From: Planctomycetota bacterium
GTDB lineage: Bacteria > Planctomycetota > Planctomycetia > Pirellulales > Thermoguttaceae
Length of the DNA: 14,684 nucleotides
Direction: 5' to 3'
NCBI GenBank assembly: GCA_015661985.1
Contig: DQVB01000313.1
Span: forward strand, 1-14,684
Shown: in pieces, positions 1-7,420 of the stretch
Position numbering within the stretch: position 1 is the first letter of the stretch
Layout: every line of letters starts with the position of its first letter
Position numbers and translations under genes: made by a program
Notes under the pieces: generated by a model
The model's input: only the letters and a program-made list of their open reading frames with translations
Told to the model about the DNA's origin: nothing
Databases searched by the model: none

Positions 1-2
1 CC

Positions 3-1472
3 CTTCGGTCCATGGGAGCGGATGCCGTCATCGGGCACCAGGGCGATGCCGAGCGGCTGGCTGAGTCCCTACGGGGGATCTTGCAGACCCACGCCACGGG
101 TGCTGGGGCATCCGCAGGGGAGGGGCTGACTTCGTCCTTCGGCAGGTACCGGTCCACGCCCGACGGCCGTTTTCTGGAGGCTAATCAGGCCCTGGTGGAG
201 ATGCTGGGCTACGACTGCCTGGAGGAGCTATTGGCGGTCGATATTTCGCGGGACGTATACGTCAACCCGCAGGTGCGCCACTCGCTCCTGGCGGGCCCTG
301 TCGACGATTTCCATATGGTCGAGGTGGACTGGAAGCGGAAGGACGGACGCCCGATCACCGTGCAGGTTTCGGCGCGGGCCGTGCGGGATGCACAGGGCAG
401 GATCCTGGCCTACGAGGGGGTAGTGCAGGACGTCAGCAGGCGGCGCGAGTTGGAGTATCAGGTTCAGGCCGCGGTCGTTTATAGCCCCATCGCCACGATG
501 GTGGTGGCCGGCGACGGCCGGATCGTTAGTTTCAATCGAGCTGCGGAAGGATTGACCGGCTACGGCGCCGGGGAGATGGCCACGATCCAACAGTGGGCTG
601 ACCGCCTTGGCCTGGAGCCGTCGGGGGAGCAGGAAGCGACGGACGGGAACCAGGGGGCTCCCGCCGGCTGGGCGCTGCCGGCTGGCGAGTGCCGGATAAC
701 CCGCAAGGACGGCCAGCAGAGGCTGGTCCGGTTTCACGTGTCGTCCTTTCCGAGGGGGCACATCGTACAGATGCTGGATGTGACCGAGCAGCGCCGGGCC
801 GAAGAGGCGGCTGAACGGAGGTTGCGGCTGTTGCAGCGGGTCATCGAGCTGCACGAGCGGGACCGGCAGCTGATCGCTTACGAACTGCACGACGGCTTTT
901 GCCAGCAGCTGAGTGGGGCGATCATGCAGTTCCAGGCTTACCAGCATTTGCGGGAGAGCCGTCCCGAAGAGGCGGCCCGGTGCTTCGACAAGGCCATGGG
1001 GCAACTGGGACAGAGCATCACCGAAGCGCGACGGCTGATCGGCGGCCTGCGCCCTCCCGTGCTCGATGAGTCGGGCATTGTCGGCGCGGTCGATTACTTG
1101 GTGGCCGAGGCGGCCGAGGACGGGGGCATCCGGGTGCTGTTCAATCAGAACCTGGGCCCCAAACGCCTGCCGTCCTCGGTGGAAACCTGTCTATTCCGCA
1201 TCATCCAGGAGGCAGTGCGCAACGCCCGGCGCTACAGCCAGAGCCGGTGCGTCCAGGTCAATCTGGTCCAGGAGGACGACGAGATCGTCTTGTCCGTGCA
1301 CGACGGAGGCGGGGAGGGCGATCCACAACCAGTCGCCGGCGGCCATTTCGATCTGCAAGGGATCCGCGAACGCGCCCAGTGGTTGGGGGGAACTGCCCAG
1401 ATTCAGGGCAGACCGGGACAAGGCATGCAGATCACGGTCCGACTGCCGTTGACCACCGAACCTGACCGGTAG
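3..1472 (+). CDS. PAS-domain sensor histidine kinase (HisKA_3/NarX type), 5' end outside the window
   Basis: This is a signal-sensing kinase expected to autophosphorylate on histidine and pass the phosphate to a response regulator. The frame is open to the window edge, so the gene probably starts upstream. The first ATG is at 12, and residues below count from it. Residues 1-25 (GADAVIGHQGD...LRGIL) resemble the last strand and helix of a receiver domain. Two PAS domains follow at about 40-145 and 150-260, the second ending in a typical DVTEQ(R)RAEE linker. The HisKA_3 dimerisation domain has its phospho-acceptor at H293 in YELHDGFCQQL. The HATPase region has an N box (IIQEAVRNARRYS, N404) and a C-terminal GIRERAQWLGG motif. 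The G1 box reads DGGGEG where DNGxGF is usual. There is no membrane segment in the visible part, so it is probably cytoplasmic. No partner regulator is visible. The family call is secure; the N-terminal receiver is inferred. Confidence 0.9.
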   Translation, partial: LRSMGADAVIGHQGDAERLAESLRGILQTHATGAGASAGEGLTSSFGRYRSTPDGRFLEANQALVEMLGYDCLEELLAVDISRDVYVNPQVRHSLLAGPVDDFHMVEVDWKRKDGRPITVQVSARAVRDAQGRILAYEGVVQDVSRRRELEYQVQAAVVYSPIATMVVAGDGRIVSFNRAAEGLTGYGAGEMATIQQWADRLGLEPSGEQEATDGNQGAPAGWALPAGECRITRKDGQQRLVRFHVSSFPRGHIVQMLDVTEQRRAEEAAERRLRLLQRVIELHERDRQLIAYELHDGFCQQLSGAIMQFQAYQHLRESRPEEAARCFDKAMGQLGQSITEARRLIGGLRPPVLDESGIVGAVDYLVAEAAEDGGIRVLFNQNLGPKRLPSSVETCLFRIIQEAVRNARRYSQSRCVQVNLVQEDDEIVLSVHDGGGEGDPQPVAGGHFDLQGIRERAQWLGGTAQIQGRPGQGMQITVRLPLTTEPDR

Positions 1473-1506
1473 GGGAAACGGGCTGCGGACGGGAGGCCAG
1501 CGATGG

Positions 1507-1944
1507 TTATCGGGTCGCCGCGGTCAGGGCGAGCCGGTTTGAGGGGCGGCCAGGGGGCCGGTTCGGGGCAGCGCGAGCCAAGTGGTTGAGCCATTCGGCG
1601 GCTTCTTCGGCAGCGTGGCGAGTGGCATAGGTGTCTTCGATGGGGATGACGGCCAGCCAGGCTGGAAGCACGAAATAGCGGCCCTTCACGTCGCGACTGA
1701 TCCGATAGCGGAGCACGGCGATCTCCTCCATTTGATTCGCCCCGCCTCCGGCCTCCTCGGCTGGGTCATACGGACACAAAGCTGGCAGGCCGTGTTGTTC
1801 TTCCCGTTTGTGTATTCGGCAAAACGGCATCTGGTCTTGTTCCGATTGTCCCAGAATTGCTGGAGCGGCAGGCAGCCCCAGGGCCAGGAAAGCCTCACGG
1901 ACGTCTGCAGGCGTGAGACTCAACCCAGAAGGGCGAATCGGCAC
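1507..1944 (-). CDS. Uncharacterised small protein, 145 aa
   Basis: I do not recognise a family. The frame starts at GTG 1944, preceded by a GGGAG-like site 11 bases upstream, and ends at 1507. It converges on the kinase gene with a 34-base gap. The middle of the protein (EEIAVLRYRISRDVKGRYFVLPAWLAV, shown in part) has an alternating hydrophobic/charged pattern typical of beta strands. The segment YATRHAAEEAAEWLNHLA looks like an amphipathic helix. The N-terminus (LTPADVREAFLALGLP) also reads as a helix. The composition is balanced, unlike the Arg/Pro-rich antisense frames seen elsewhere here. There is no signal peptide or membrane segment. The opposite strand is also open through this region, but its translation is less protein-like. 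It is probably a real soluble protein; the exact start is uncertain. Confidence 0.55.
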   Translation of the reverse strand: MPIRPSGLSLTPADVREAFLALGLPAAPAILGQSEQDQMPFCRIHKREEQHGLPALCPYDPAEEAGGGANQMEEIAVLRYRISRDVKGRYFVLPAWLAVIPIEDTYATRHAAEEAAEWLNHLARAAPNRPPGRPSNRLALTAATR

Positions 1945-1995
1945 CCGCTCGGTGTCTCCCGGCCAGGCAGGCCACGGGCCGGATCGTCTTCCCCA

Positions 1996-2025
1996 TTGCG
2001 TGCCGGCCCGAAGGATTCAGATAAT
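1996..2025 (+). promoter_or_regulatory. Candidate sigma70-type promoter for the beta-propeller gene
   Basis: TTGCGT at 1996-2001 and GATAAT at 2020-2025 are separated by 18 bases. They lie about 60 bases upstream of the ATG at 2086. This is a motif match only; the -35 is imperfect. Confidence 0.35.
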
Positions 2026-2085
2026 GGCGCCGCCGTAAACTTTTCGGGCCGTTTCACCGTCTTCGAAGGTTCGAAGGGGAAACCG

Positions 2086-4647
2086 ATGCGACAGGCGCTC
2101 CTGATCTGGGGCTTGGCGTTTGTACTTCAGCCGGCCGCCGGGGCGGAACAGTGGCTCCAATGGAAGTACGACAGCAGGCATTCGGGCCATGCGCCCCACC
2201 GGCAAGTCACCCCGCCCCTGGGACTGATAGCCGCTCGCCCGGTGTCTGACGCGATCTTCACGGCCCCCGTGGTTGCAGGAGGGCGTGTCTACGTGGTCGA
2301 CGGCTCAGGGGTGGCATGGTGCCTGGATGCCGAAACCCTCCAGCCTTTGTGGCAATTCCCCAGCGACGGGGGGGCGGCCAACTGCAACAACGTCTGCTCG
2401 CCGGCCTTGGGGGGCCGCTACCTCCACTTCGGCACCATGGCCGGCTATTACTACGTGCTGGATGCGGCCACGGGGCGCCTCCGGGCGAGGATTGACACGG
2501 GTGAGCCGGTCTTCGGGGCCCCGGTGGTGGGTCGCGACGGGGTCTATTTCGCCACGCTCGGTTCCCGTGTCTACGCGCTGAGGCCGGACGGCACCATCCG
2601 CTGGCAATGGGATTTCGTCCGCAGCCAACTCGGCTTCTCCGGCGACCGGTGGAGCGGTGCCCATTGGCGCGAGGCGGTCGGACAGGTGGGATGGCGGCAG
2701 CAGTTCTGTTGTACGCGGAACATTGCTCTGGCGGGAGATCTGTTGGTGGTGCCAGCCGGCGGGGCTGTCTGCTGGTTGGAAGACGCCGGCCACAGGGCCG
2801 TGTTGCGGGCCACCTACCGGGGAAGCCGCGAAGCGCCCATCACCCTGGGCCTGAGCATCGGACCGTCCGGAGCCGTCTACCGGCAATGGCACCAGCGGGA
2901 CAACAACGGGAGTGTGGAGGTCCTCCGGATTTCGAACGGCAAACCGATCGTAAAGCACGTACTCGGCACCCGGACCACCTACCAAGGAGCGACCCGCCCG
3001 GCCTATGGCCACGGCTCGCTCAGCTTCTGCTCGGTCAGCCTCCGGGGGGAAGACGTCTTTCGATGTCGGCCTGAGCACGGATTCGGACTGGTTCTGCACA
3101 GGCCCGACGGGACGGTGAAGCCGCTCTGCGAAGCCGCGTCGATCGCACCGCCCATCGTGGTGAAAAACGCGGTCATCTACGGCGCCCTGGACGGCCGATT
3201 GTACGTGGTGCCGCTGGATCGACCGGGCCAGCCCTGGTCGTTCGAGACCGCCTTTGGCAAAGCGATCACGGCGCCGGTGGCCGTGTGCGATGGCCGGGTC
3301 TATTTCGGCTGCGAGGACGGGTACGTCTATGCGTTGGGGCCGGACGGCAGGGCGTCGCTTCCCACCCGAGGCCTGAAGCTGGAGAAGATCCGCACGCCTT
3401 TGACCGGGCCTTACAGCAGCCCAGCCTACGACTGGCATACGGCCTTCGGCAACCAAGCCAACACCAACGCCGCCCTGGATCAACGGCTGCGGCCGCCGCT
3501 GGTGGTGAAATGGATCCGCCGGTTGGAAGGCACATGCAAGCATTTCAGCGTTTGCGGCGGCGGACGGATGTATACGCACACGGCCGAAGGCCAGGTTCTC
3601 GCTGTGGAACAGCAGACCGGCCGGTTGTTGTGGCGACGGTTCTTTCCCGGGGTGCACGTCTCGTTCACCGCGCCGGTTTATCACGACGAGCGGATCTACG
3701 TGCCCCAGGCGGGCATCGAGAGGTGTCGGCTGCGGTGCCTGGACGCCGCCACTGGCGGGCTCATTTGGGAAGCGCCTTTTTCCGGGTCCCCCAGTTGGAA
3801 CCGGCAACAGCCGCCCATTGTTCATGGGGACCTGGTCTTCTACCAGTTCAGCTCGGGCAAGTACACCCCGCGCAGCTGGCTCTTCGAGCACCAGAGCACC
3901 TTCGGCTTCCCAGCCGACCAGAAGCCGCTGGTGCGGGCCTACGACCGGCGCAGCGGCCGTGTCGTTTGGACCCGCGATTTTGCGCAGTACGGCTCGGGCG
4001 GCGATGACGCCGGCATGTGCTTGTTGGACGGCGTGTTGTACTATTCCTGTTACTTCGGTGGCCAAGGCCCCCTGGGGGTGACAGCAGCCATCGAACCGGC
4101 CACGGGCCGCGTGCTGTGGGCTACCACCAAGTACGCCCTCCACGCCGGTGCCACGATCTCCGGCGAAAACGGCCGACTCTACCTGGGCGGCTACAACCCT
4201 GTGGAGGACAAGAAGAATTACGTCTGGTGCCTGGACGCCCGGGACGGGTCGCTCGCCTGGAAATCCGATCCGATCAGCCGTGCTATCCATGTGATTACCA
4301 TCGGCAAGCGGTTCCTCTTTGCCCATTCGCAGTACGAGTACGGCTATCTGATCGACAAAGGGACGGGCAAGGTCATCACGACCCTGACCCGAGGGTATCG
4401 TTGCACGCGCTTTACCCTTTGTGAACCGTACTTGCTGGGCCCCAACTTGGACCTGATCGATCTGTCCGATCCCAGCCGAGTCCGTCTGGTCTCCTCCGGT
4501 CCGCCCGTCGATCTGCTCATTTGTATTGGCGCCTTCGTCTCCAACGGCCATGTCTTTCACACGACCAATGGTACCGGCCTCCAATGTTCGGCCCTCTACG
4601 GCCGACAAGCCGAAGGGTACCGGCCGCCGTGGCGGCAACGGCAATAG
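2086..4647 (+). CDS. Secreted PQQ-like beta-propeller repeat protein, 853 aa
   Basis: This is an exported protein built of PQQ-like (quinoprotein-type) beta-propeller repeats; the ligand or reaction is unknown. The frame is open upstream to 1582. ATG 2086 is chosen because GAAGGGGA lies at 2073-2080, five bases away, and because the next residues form a clean signal peptide (MRQALLIWGLAFVLQPAAGA, cleavage likely before EQ). Blade motifs recur along the chain, for example AWCLDAETLQPLWQF, YYVLDAATGRLRA, VYALRPDGTIRWQW, VYALGPDG, RLRCLDAATGGLIWEA, VRAYDRRSGRVVWTRDF and VWCLDARDGSLAWKS. The protein appears to be two tandem propeller modules: the second begins near residue 450 with WHTAFGNQANTN...LRPPLVVKW, echoing the N-terminal QWKYDSRHSGH...VTPPLGLI. 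It lies alone between candidate promoters. Such proteins are abundant in planctomycetes and are often misnamed alcohol dehydrogenases. I see no separate catalytic domain. Confidence 0.9.
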   Translation: MRQALLIWGLAFVLQPAAGAEQWLQWKYDSRHSGHAPHRQVTPPLGLIAARPVSDAIFTAPVVAGGRVYVVDGSGVAWCLDAETLQPLWQFPSDGGAANCNNVCSPALGGRYLHFGTMAGYYYVLDAATGRLRARIDTGEPVFGAPVVGRDGVYFATLGSRVYALRPDGTIRWQWDFVRSQLGFSGDRWSGAHWREAVGQVGWRQQFCCTRNIALAGDLLVVPAGGAVCWLEDAGHRAVLRATYRGSREAPITLGLSIGPSGAVYRQWHQRDNNGSVEVLRISNGKPIVKHVLGTRTTYQGATRPAYGHGSLSFCSVSLRGEDVFRCRPEHGFGLVLHRPDGTVKPLCEAASIAPPIVVKNAVIYGALDGRLYVVPLDRPGQPWSFETAFGKAITAPVAVCDGRVYFGCEDGYVYALGPDGRASLPTRGLKLEKIRTPLTGPYSSPAYDWHTAFGNQANTNAALDQRLRPPLVVKWIRRLEGTCKHFSVCGGGRMYTHTAEGQVLAVEQQTGRLLWRRFFPGVHVSFTAPVYHDERIYVPQAGIERCRLRCLDAATGGLIWEAPFSGSPSWNRQQPPIVHGDLVFYQFSSGKYTPRSWLFEHQSTFGFPADQKPLVRAYDRRSGRVVWTRDFAQYGSGGDDAGMCLLDGVLYYSCYFGGQGPLGVTAAIEPATGRVLWATTKYALHAGATISGENGRLYLGGYNPVEDKKNYVWCLDARDGSLAWKSDPISRAIHVITIGKRFLFAHSQYEYGYLIDKGTGKVITTLTRGYRCTRFTLCEPYLLGPNLDLIDLSDPSRVRLVSSGPPVDLLICIGAFVSNGHVFHTTNGTGLQCSALYGRQAEGYRPPWRQRQ

Positions 4648-4813
4648 GAGGACGCGGCCCGTGCCGGTACGCGCGCGATGGGATGGGGACTCCTCCGGCG
4701 TGGGAACCTGTGCGGCCGTCCGCCGCGGCGAGGGAGCCACTTGCGGCATGGGGTGATCGACGCCGGACGGCTGCGGTGTGCCGCTTTCAGGCCGACCGGC
4801 CTTGTCAGCTCCG

Positions 4814-4819
4814 TATAAT
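4814..4819 (+). promoter_or_regulatory. Candidate -10 element for the peroxiredoxin-like gene
   Basis: A perfect TATAAT lies 89 bases upstream of the ATG at 4909, in otherwise GC-rich DNA. No good -35 hexamer is seen at 16-18 bases (the sequence there is GCCGAC). It is therefore a weak candidate based on one box. The rest of the 4648-4908 gap shows no gene. Confidence 0.35.
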
Positions 4820-4908
4820 TCCCTGTCGGCCGTCGCGCCGCTGTCTCCGGACATCGGGCGCGGCTGGCGGCGTTGGTCATCAAGCGAACCATCGGAGGAG
4901 AACAGGTC

Positions 4909-5487
4909 ATGGTCCAGACAGCCAGCACGATGCTTCCGCTCGGTACCCCGGCACCCGATTTTGCACTGCCCGACACCCAGGGCAGGACGGTCCGAGTGGC
5001 CGATTTCGCCGACACACCGGCGCTTTTGGTGATCTTCATGTGCAACCATTGCCCGTATGTGAAACACGTGGCTCCCGAGTTGGCCAGGCTGGCCAAGGAA
5101 TACCAACAGCGGGGAGTGGCCGTGGTGGGGATCAACTCGAACGACGCGGCCAGCTATCCGGAGGATTCGCCCGAAGCGATGGTCCGGGAAGTGGAGCAGC
5201 GCGGCTACACGTTTCCTTACTTGTACGACGAAAGCCAACAGGTGGCCAAGGCCTTCCGGGCTGCATGCACGCCTGATTTCTATGTCTTTGACCGCCAGCG
5301 GAAGCTCGTCTATCGCGGCCAGATGGACTCGAGCCGCCCGGGCAACGGGATTCCGGTAACCGGCCAGGACCTGCGAGCGGCCCTGGACGCCGTGCTGGAA
5401 GGGCGCCCTGTCACGGCCGATCAAAAAGCGAGCCTGGGCTGCAACATCAAGTGGAAGCCGGGCAACGAGCCTGACTATTTCGCCTGA
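4909..5487 (+). CDS. Peroxiredoxin-like/thioredoxin-fold protein with CNHC active site, 192 aa
   Basis: This is a thioredoxin-fold thiol protein of the AhpC/TSA-redoxin superfamily, matching the PRX-like 1 group. It probably acts as a cytoplasmic thiol peroxidase or disulfide reductase. The start at ATG 4909 is set by GGAGGAG at 4894-4900, eight bases upstream; an earlier in-frame start at 4873 lacks this. The N-terminus has the redoxin signature LGTPAPDFALPDTQGRTV. The active site is C45-N-H-C48 in FMCNHCPYVKH. A third cysteine, C120, precedes the cis-proline motif TPDFYVFD (P122). The C-terminal GCNIKWKPGNEPDYF (C178) is typical of this subgroup. The length is normal for the family. There is no signal peptide. 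It stands alone between two gaps, with a perfect hairpin one base after the stop codon. The substrate cannot be told from sequence. Confidence 0.88.
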   Translation: MVQTASTMLPLGTPAPDFALPDTQGRTVRVADFADTPALLVIFMCNHCPYVKHVAPELARLAKEYQQRGVAVVGINSNDAASYPEDSPEAMVREVEQRGYTFPYLYDESQQVAKAFRAACTPDFYVFDRQRKLVYRGQMDSSRPGNGIPVTGQDLRAALDAVLEGRPVTADQKASLGCNIKWKPGNEPDYFA

Positions 5488-5488
5488 C

Positions 5489-5505
5489 GCAGGCTTCCAG
5501 CCTGC
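5489..5505 (+). terminator. Perfect 7-bp hairpin just after the peroxiredoxin-like gene (terminator or dispersed repeat)
   Basis: GCAGGCT, a TCC loop and AGCCTGC form a perfect stem one base after the TGA stop. There is no U-tract, so it is not a classical intrinsic terminator. I recall this GCAGGCT/AGCCTGC palindrome as a frequent dispersed string in planctomycete genomes, but that is memory, not a search result. Confidence 0.4.
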
Positions 5506-5813
5506 CACCCACAACCCGAAAGATGTGCGCACGGCGCGCGGCGCGCGCAAGCAGTAAGGATCCAGCGCGCCAGAGCCGCAACCAAGCAGGACGGATTGCC
5601 GATTCGTGCTACGACCGTCCGCGCGCCACAGGCGTATCCTCTGACGGAAAACTCCAAGCCGATCGGCCAGGTGCTGGTCGGGCCACCCCTCGGCCCACAG
5701 CCCCGGAGGAACGGCCGTGCCGGTTGGCTTCCGCGAGGCGGGAGGGATACAATGGTGACCGTTTGGTACACAGTATCCCATGCGCCATGAACCTGTCCCG
5801 AGGGAGAACGACC
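5506..5813. other. Non-coding gap with GC-alternating stretch and possible dispersed repeat remnants
   Basis: No gene is supported here. The stretch holds a GC-alternating segment (about 5525-5550) and a 6-bp inverted repeat, GGACGG at 5589-5594 with CCGTCC at 5625-5630. Read on the minus strand, the sequence encodes the string RIGNPS, which I associate with repeat-derived frames in planctomycete genomes. The right end carries the promoter of the next gene. Confidence 0.4.
5724..5753 (+). promoter_or_regulatory. Candidate sigma70-type promoter for the oxidoreductase gene
   Basis: TTGGCT at 5724-5729 and TACAAT at 5748-5753 are spaced by 18 bases, about 60 bases before the chosen ATG at 5814. 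This is the best-formed two-box promoter on the plus strand of this window. Confidence 0.45.
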
Positions 5814-7124
5814 ATGACCAACGACCACACGTGGAGCGAACGGACCACCCGGCGCCGGTTCCTGAAAAATGGTGCTGCCGCCGGCGCCGCTCTGGGCGCC
5901 CTGTCCCTGGCCCGTAGCGTCCACGCCGGCGGCGAGGAAACGATCAAGATCGGCATGATCGGCTGTGGCGGGCGATGTTCCGGAGCCGCTGCCCAAAGCA
6001 TGAATGTCGGACCCTTCGTGAAATTGGTGGCCATGGGCGACGTCTTCCAAACCCGCGTCCAGGCCAGGCGCAAGGCGCTCAAAGGCCAGTTTCCCGACCA
6101 GGTAGTGGTGGATGACGACCACTGCTTCGTCGGCTTCGACGCTTACCAGAAGGTGATCGAGTGTGCCGATGTGGTACTCATCGCCTGCGCCTCGAAGTTC
6201 CATCCCATGTACTCGGAAGCAGCCGTCCGGGCCGGTAAACACGTCTTCGTGGAAAAGCCGCACGGCATCGACCCGGTGGGGGTGCGGCGCATGCAGGCCG
6301 TCTGTGATCTGGCCAAAGAAAAGGGGCTGAGCATCGTCTCCGGCCTGCAGAGCCGCTTCCACGCCGGATGGCAGGAGACGGTCAAACGGATCCATGGCGG
6401 CGCCATCGGCGATGTCGTGGCCGTGCAATCAATGTTTCTCCGTGGGCCCTACCGGCTGGAGAGCCGCCAGCCCGGGCAGCGCGAAATCGAGTACCAGTTC
6501 TGGAATTGGTACCACTTCCGCTGGCTCTCCGGTGACGATGTCCCCCAGTCGCTCGTGCACAACGTGGATCGCGTGTCGTGGATCATGAAAGAGGAACTGC
6601 CCACGTGGGCCTTCGGACTCGGCGGGCGATCCTCCTCGTTCGGAGAAGTCTACGGCGATATGTTTGACCACCACACAGTGGTCTACGAATACAAGGGCGG
6701 AGCCAGGCTGTACGCGCTGTGCCGCACCCAAAAGAACTGCTACAACAACTCCAGCGATATCATCATGGGCACCAAGGGCACCTGCTACCTGCGCCGTTGC
6801 CGCATCGAAGGTGAAACCAACTGGCAGTTCGAAGGTCCCCATAACAACCCCTACCAGGCTGAACAAGAGGCGCTGATCAACTCCATCCGCCAGGGGAAAC
6901 CGATCAACAGCGGCTACCACATGGCCACCAGCACCATGATCGGTGTGCTGGGCCAAATCGCCTGTTACACGGGCAAAGCCACCCGATGGGAAGAGGCCTA
7001 CAACGCGGACTTCCAGTTCGGCCCGCCCCCGGAGGAGGCCAGCTTCGACATGGAGCCGCCCACCCGGCCGGACGACACGGGCAATTACCCATTGCCCATG
7101 CCGGGCGTCACCAAACTGCTGTGA
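5814..7124 (+). CDS. TAT-exported Gfo/Idh/MocA family oxidoreductase, 436 aa
   Basis: This belongs to the NAD(P)-dependent Gfo/Idh/MocA family, which usually acts on sugars or inositol-like substrates. ATG 5814 is preferred over ATG 5787 because AGGGAG at 5801-5806 is correctly spaced before it. The N-terminus is a twin-arginine signal (RRRFLKN at 13-19, an Ala/Gly/Leu-rich stretch to about residue 38, then SVHA), so the folded enzyme is predicted to be exported. The Rossmann domain begins IKIGMIGCGGRCSG at about residue 45. The family lysine is in EKP (E147-K148-P149). H249 in DVPQSLVHNVD fits the usual DxxxxxxH catalytic region. The C-terminal half (about 180-436) is the alpha/beta domain. 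The third glycine of GxGxxG is Cys55, which is unusual. The substrate is not predictable. No sugar-utilisation neighbours are present; two hairpins follow the stop codon. Confidence 0.92.
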   Translation: MTNDHTWSERTTRRRFLKNGAAAGAALGALSLARSVHAGGEETIKIGMIGCGGRCSGAAAQSMNVGPFVKLVAMGDVFQTRVQARRKALKGQFPDQVVVDDDHCFVGFDAYQKVIECADVVLIACASKFHPMYSEAAVRAGKHVFVEKPHGIDPVGVRRMQAVCDLAKEKGLSIVSGLQSRFHAGWQETVKRIHGGAIGDVVAVQSMFLRGPYRLESRQPGQREIEYQFWNWYHFRWLSGDDVPQSLVHNVDRVSWIMKEELPTWAFGLGGRSSSFGEVYGDMFDHHTVVYEYKGGARLYALCRTQKNCYNNSSDIIMGTKGTCYLRRCRIEGETNWQFEGPHNNPYQAEQEALINSIRQGKPINSGYHMATSTMIGVLGQIACYTGKATRWEEAYNADFQFGPPPEEASFDMEPPTRPDDTGNYPLPMPGVTKLL

Positions 7125-7173
7125 CGCCTCGCCCCCCTCGCCACGGATACCGCGCGCGGGGCCCAGTCGCCGG

Positions 7174-7218
7174 GGGGCACCAAGGTGCCCTGGCGGTTTG
7201 CCCGGGCCCTCCCCGCCA
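7174..7218 (+). terminator. Two tandem hairpins after the oxidoreductase gene
   Basis: GGGCACC (7175-7181) pairs with GGTGCCC (7184-7190). Immediately after, TGGCGG (7191-7196) pairs with CCGCCA (7213-7218), and its loop contains GCCCGGGC. They lie 50-94 bases past the stop. There is no long U-tract, so this is a plausible but unproven termination region. Confidence 0.4.
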
Positions 7219-7230
7219 GCGGGCTTCTGT

Positions 7231-7420
7231 GATTCAGACGTAAAGACCGCGCACGACAGAGCCACGGGCCGCCCAGCCTGGCTCTCTGAGCCGAATCTCG
7301 CTCTTTGTTCCCCGTTGCCGGCTCGGAGGGCCAGGCTACTTCGAGACCCTCGCTGAGGCGGACTCTCGCAAGCCACAGCCTTTCCGGCGGCCTGTTACGC
7401 CCCGCCGTTACGTCTGAATC
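7231..7420. repeat. 190-bp element with 13-bp perfect inverted ends and inner 19-bp stem
   Basis: GATTCAGACGTAA at 7231-7243 is repeated as its exact reverse complement at 7408-7420. Inside lies a second inverted pair, 7275-7293 against 7319-7337, which matches at 17 of 19 positions. The two mismatches become G-U wobbles in a plus-strand transcript. The loop is 25 bases. No open frame with protein character fills the element, and no target-site duplication is visible. It could be a MITE-like mobile remnant or a structured RNA; the sequence alone does not decide. Confidence 0.5.

Noticed and set aside
1582..2085. Upstream extension of the beta-propeller frame
   Set aside because: The signal peptide and ribosome binding site place the start at 2086. 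The extension overlaps a more protein-like minus-strand gene.
2305..5781. A 1158-codon open frame on the minus strand
   Set aside because: It lies opposite the beta-propeller and redoxin genes. Its translation is Arg/Pro/Gly/His-rich without domains; it is a high-GC mirror frame.
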